From positions 4,727,001 through 4,791,000 of the forward strand of contig CM048591.1 in the NCBI GenBank assembly GCA_026413225.1: a DNA stretch of 64,000 bases, read 5' to 3'. The stretch is from Otis tarda. Taxonomy: Eukaryota > Chordata > Aves > Otidiformes > Otididae. Under the pieces are notes generated by a model. That model did no database searches, was not told where the DNA came from, and saw nothing but the letters and a program-made list of their open reading frames with translations. Made by a program: the position numbers and the translations under genes. Positions 61,701 to 64,000 of the stretch are shown one piece after another; positions within the stretch are counted from its first letter, which is position 1; every line of letters starts with the position of its first letter.

Positions 61701-62738
61701 TATAACCGTCTTCCTTTGCAAAGTAACAAAAAGTCTAATGAAAAGGAAAAAGCAAAACAGCCCTGCCTGTTCCTGCTCAAGAACTTTAAGATTTTAAATA
61801 AAAAACAGAGGTTTAGAATGAAATGTACAGTCAAAACCCTAATCTTAGGGTAGCTAATCTACCCTGAGGCTTTACATCAATACTTTAAATTATTCATTTA
61901 ATAATACTTCGCATGAAGAGTTTTGTTCAAAGAACTATACTTTTTTTTTTTTTTTAAAGGCAGAACAAAGTCACTTAGATGAGATTTGGGTAAACTGCAA
62001 ACAAAGGATGTCTATGCCCAAAGCAACAGCCAGTGTCTGAAACATTATGACAAACCCAAGGTTCATCTTCCTATTCTGGGCACAAGAAAACATAAAAGTT
62101 CAGTGATACATCCCAAAATATGATGACAACCTATCAGCGGCATCTGGGCTTTGGGTTCTCACATGGTTCACAGCAGAGGATAACAACTGTCCCTAATTTT
62201 GACAGAAAGCTGAAATTAGGAAGTTGATAAGAAATGGTGTTCAAGTTCCATGGTGGAGAGGAGTATGACTTTTAATAGTTTCCCTGTGAGGACCTGAGAG
62301 CCTCTAGGAAGGTGAGGGCACATACACAAGAAAACATCCTTGAGGACATCTGGGAATACGACTTGCAGCAGGCAGAGACATCTTTGTCCCTATGGCAGGG
62401 GTCTCATTTTGGCAGCCCCTGAACATCCCTTTTCCTCTCAGGTCTGATCTCCCTCTCCATAGCAATGCCAAGGATCAGACCAGCATTGAGGGTCATGAAA
62501 TAGTGTAAGGACAGGTGGCAATAAATCATGTTGATCAGAGCATCATCAAAGAAGGAGGAAAAGCTTGTGTGCAACATCTAGGAGAGCTTGGTGGGATGGG
62601 GAATGGGAGAAGTTACTGAAATGACAAAGAAACTGAGGATACAAGAGTAAAAATGGATAATTTGTCTTAAATCTTAAATTAACATTTTATTTCTCCCTCA
62701 TTCATTCTACCGAGACTGCTGAACCTACCAGCCTTACT
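61701..62738. other. Unique DNA, nothing recognised
   Basis: A T-run of about 16 lies at 61941-61956. No open frame of note and no repeat family was recognised. Confidence 0.35.
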
Positions 62739-62889
62739 TTATTTGCTGTCAGTGGTAACTGCTGATGGGAGGATGAGACGAAGATTCCAGTCACAGTTTT
62801 GCTGAACAGGGCGTACTGGTGTGACACAGCTTGGACAAACGTACCAGCAGGGATGTGATCTGCAGACCCGTGGAGCACTTTTGCTCCTG

Positions 62890-62941
62890 CAGCACTGCTT
62901 TATTTTACAACACTGCAGCACTGCTTTACTTTTCAACACTG
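62890..62941. repeat. Tandem repeat, 2 x 26 bp plus partial third unit
   Basis: Units begin cagcactgctttattttaca and cagcactgctttacttttca, each followed by acactg. They are followed by a degenerate ctgcactg. Two substitutions separate the full units. The repeat accounts for the repeated Leu-Gln-Cys-Cys-type peptide read on the minus strand at 62739-63014, which is therefore not a gene. Confidence 0.9.
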
Positions 62942-63884
62942 CTGCACTGATGGGAAAAATAAAAGAATTGGCCAGAATTGGAAATATTAATTTCTGGTGC
63001 AGACAAAATATCAAAATATCGGTAGTTCTTGCCTTTTAAAAACAAACCTGTTACGCTTCTTTGATCAGTGGCTAGTTAGAACAGTACTGCCTATCTGTAT
63101 ATCTTCTTCTGACAAACAATTTCCTGTGCCAATATTACAGAGTCCTCTGATACACACATTAAATCTAAATTAGTGTATTAAATGTGTTAAACTGCATGCA
63201 ACTGTCAGCTACTCTGACATTTATCTTGCGTACCTGATATACTGCTACCCACATTTTCAGCAGAATCCCAGTTCTGTTACACTTCTAGTATGGGGAATAA
63301 ATGCGTTTTATACAATGTATTATAAAAATTCTTGCGGCTACATACTTGTAATTGGAGTTGAATATACCACAGATGCAGTGATTATACTCAGGGTGATCAG
63401 CTGAGATTAACTGGGATTCTGATGTGGATCAACACTTTCTGCCTACATTGAAGACTGCACACTCCAGTTCCCGAGCCCTAATTGCTTGATAGAAGAGTGC
63501 ATAGCTATTGAGAGCTCCACTTCTGGAGACCTGAATTGAGAACGGGTAGCCTACACAGTCTTTGCCCAATGCAGCAAAGAGATACCATTGTATGCAACTA
63601 TACTTGCAAAATTATATGGCTTAATCAGTGGAAATTTGAATATGGCTGTCACTTTGAGTGTCAGGAAATTCAAAGTAGCACTAAACTTCAGTGACAACTA
63701 AAAGCCAAATAAGAACTAATTTCTGTAACTGGATTAATTTGATTTAAACCGTGCCAAAACTTAGTTTGACAAAAGTGTACGGACACATGAGGCAGGTAGT
63801 GCATGGAGTGTTGTGCTACAGAGTAGGACAGACCACTAGCTGCTGAGAAGCATGTGGCCTGAGGGTGAGAACAGAAGGCTTGTG
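62942..63884. other. Unique DNA, nothing recognised
   Basis: No gene, CR1 or LTR was recognised. The minus-strand frame starting at 63942 overlaps the MIR-like element and has no motif. Confidence 0.35.
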
Positions 63885-64000
63885 ATGTTGCCATTATCCT
63901 GTAGGGTTGCCTTGGGCAGCTCACCATGCATTTTTGCCTCATTTTCCCACTCTTTATTAAGGACCGTTATGCTATCATTTGTTAAAAATCACTTAGAAAT
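63885..64000 (+). repeat. MIR-like SINE, cut by the window end
   Basis: The + strand reads gttgccttgggcagctcacc, then tgcctcattttcccactct, in sense MIR order (gtgaccttgggcaagtcac, gtgcctcagtttcccatct). The element appears to continue past the window edge, so its full length is unknown. Confidence 0.5.

Noticed and set aside
62739-63039. Cys-rich open frames on both strands
   Set aside because: The repeated peptide is produced by the 26-bp tandem repeat.
1-64000. CRISPR arrays, operons, phage or plasmid modules
   Set aside because: No regularly spaced repeats with unique spacers and no dense prokaryote-type coding; the repeat content is avian.

Overview
The window looks like gene-poor avian nuclear DNA. 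CR1 retrotransposon copies on both strands, with the octamer-type ATTCTATG tail and the CR1 ORF2 C-terminus, point to a bird. A 591-bp solo LTR of a type I associate with neoavian birds narrows this by inference. Older remnants (MIR-like SINEs and a turtle/crocodile-style CR1) form the background. I find no rRNA, tRNA, CRISPR array, bacterial-type operon or complete protein-coding gene. Base composition is AT-rich, with many long A or T runs and few CpGs.

Layout. 1-20 kb: mostly unique AT-rich DNA with a young CR1 on the + strand (3146-3534), two MIR-like remnants (about 5195-5340 and 6095-6215), ancient palindromic or SINE-like scraps, and microsatellites around 16.8-17.6 kb. At 18.6-19.8 kb on the minus strand lies the best coding candidate: a 201-bp phase-0 exon-like segment (19597-19797) with strong third-position GC. 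It is followed after 808 bp by a possible terminal exon (18648-18788). 20-36 kb: a rearranged old CR1 (20763-21250), a CpG-dense block (22790-23035), an old CR1 3' scrap (25406-25505), and two copies of the young CR1 group (31864-32350, without its 3' end; 35395-35750). 36-54 kb: mostly unique AT-rich DNA, blocks that look like conserved non-coding sequence, an ancient CR1 (48633-48895), and the solo LTR (53639-54229). 54-64 kb: a decayed CR1 (55815-56023), ancient repeat tails, a 26-bp tandem repeat (62890-62941), and two MIR-like SINEs on the + strand, the last cut by the window end.

The window therefore holds no gene set that works together. It reads as intergenic or intronic DNA whose structure comes from several ages of retroposon insertion, plus a few blocks that may be exons or cis-regulatory elements. 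The points most worth following are the minus-strand exon pair near 19 kb and the CpG-dense block near 22.9 kb, which could in principle belong to the same transcription unit. All calls come from reading the sequence and from remembered family features; no database search was run.
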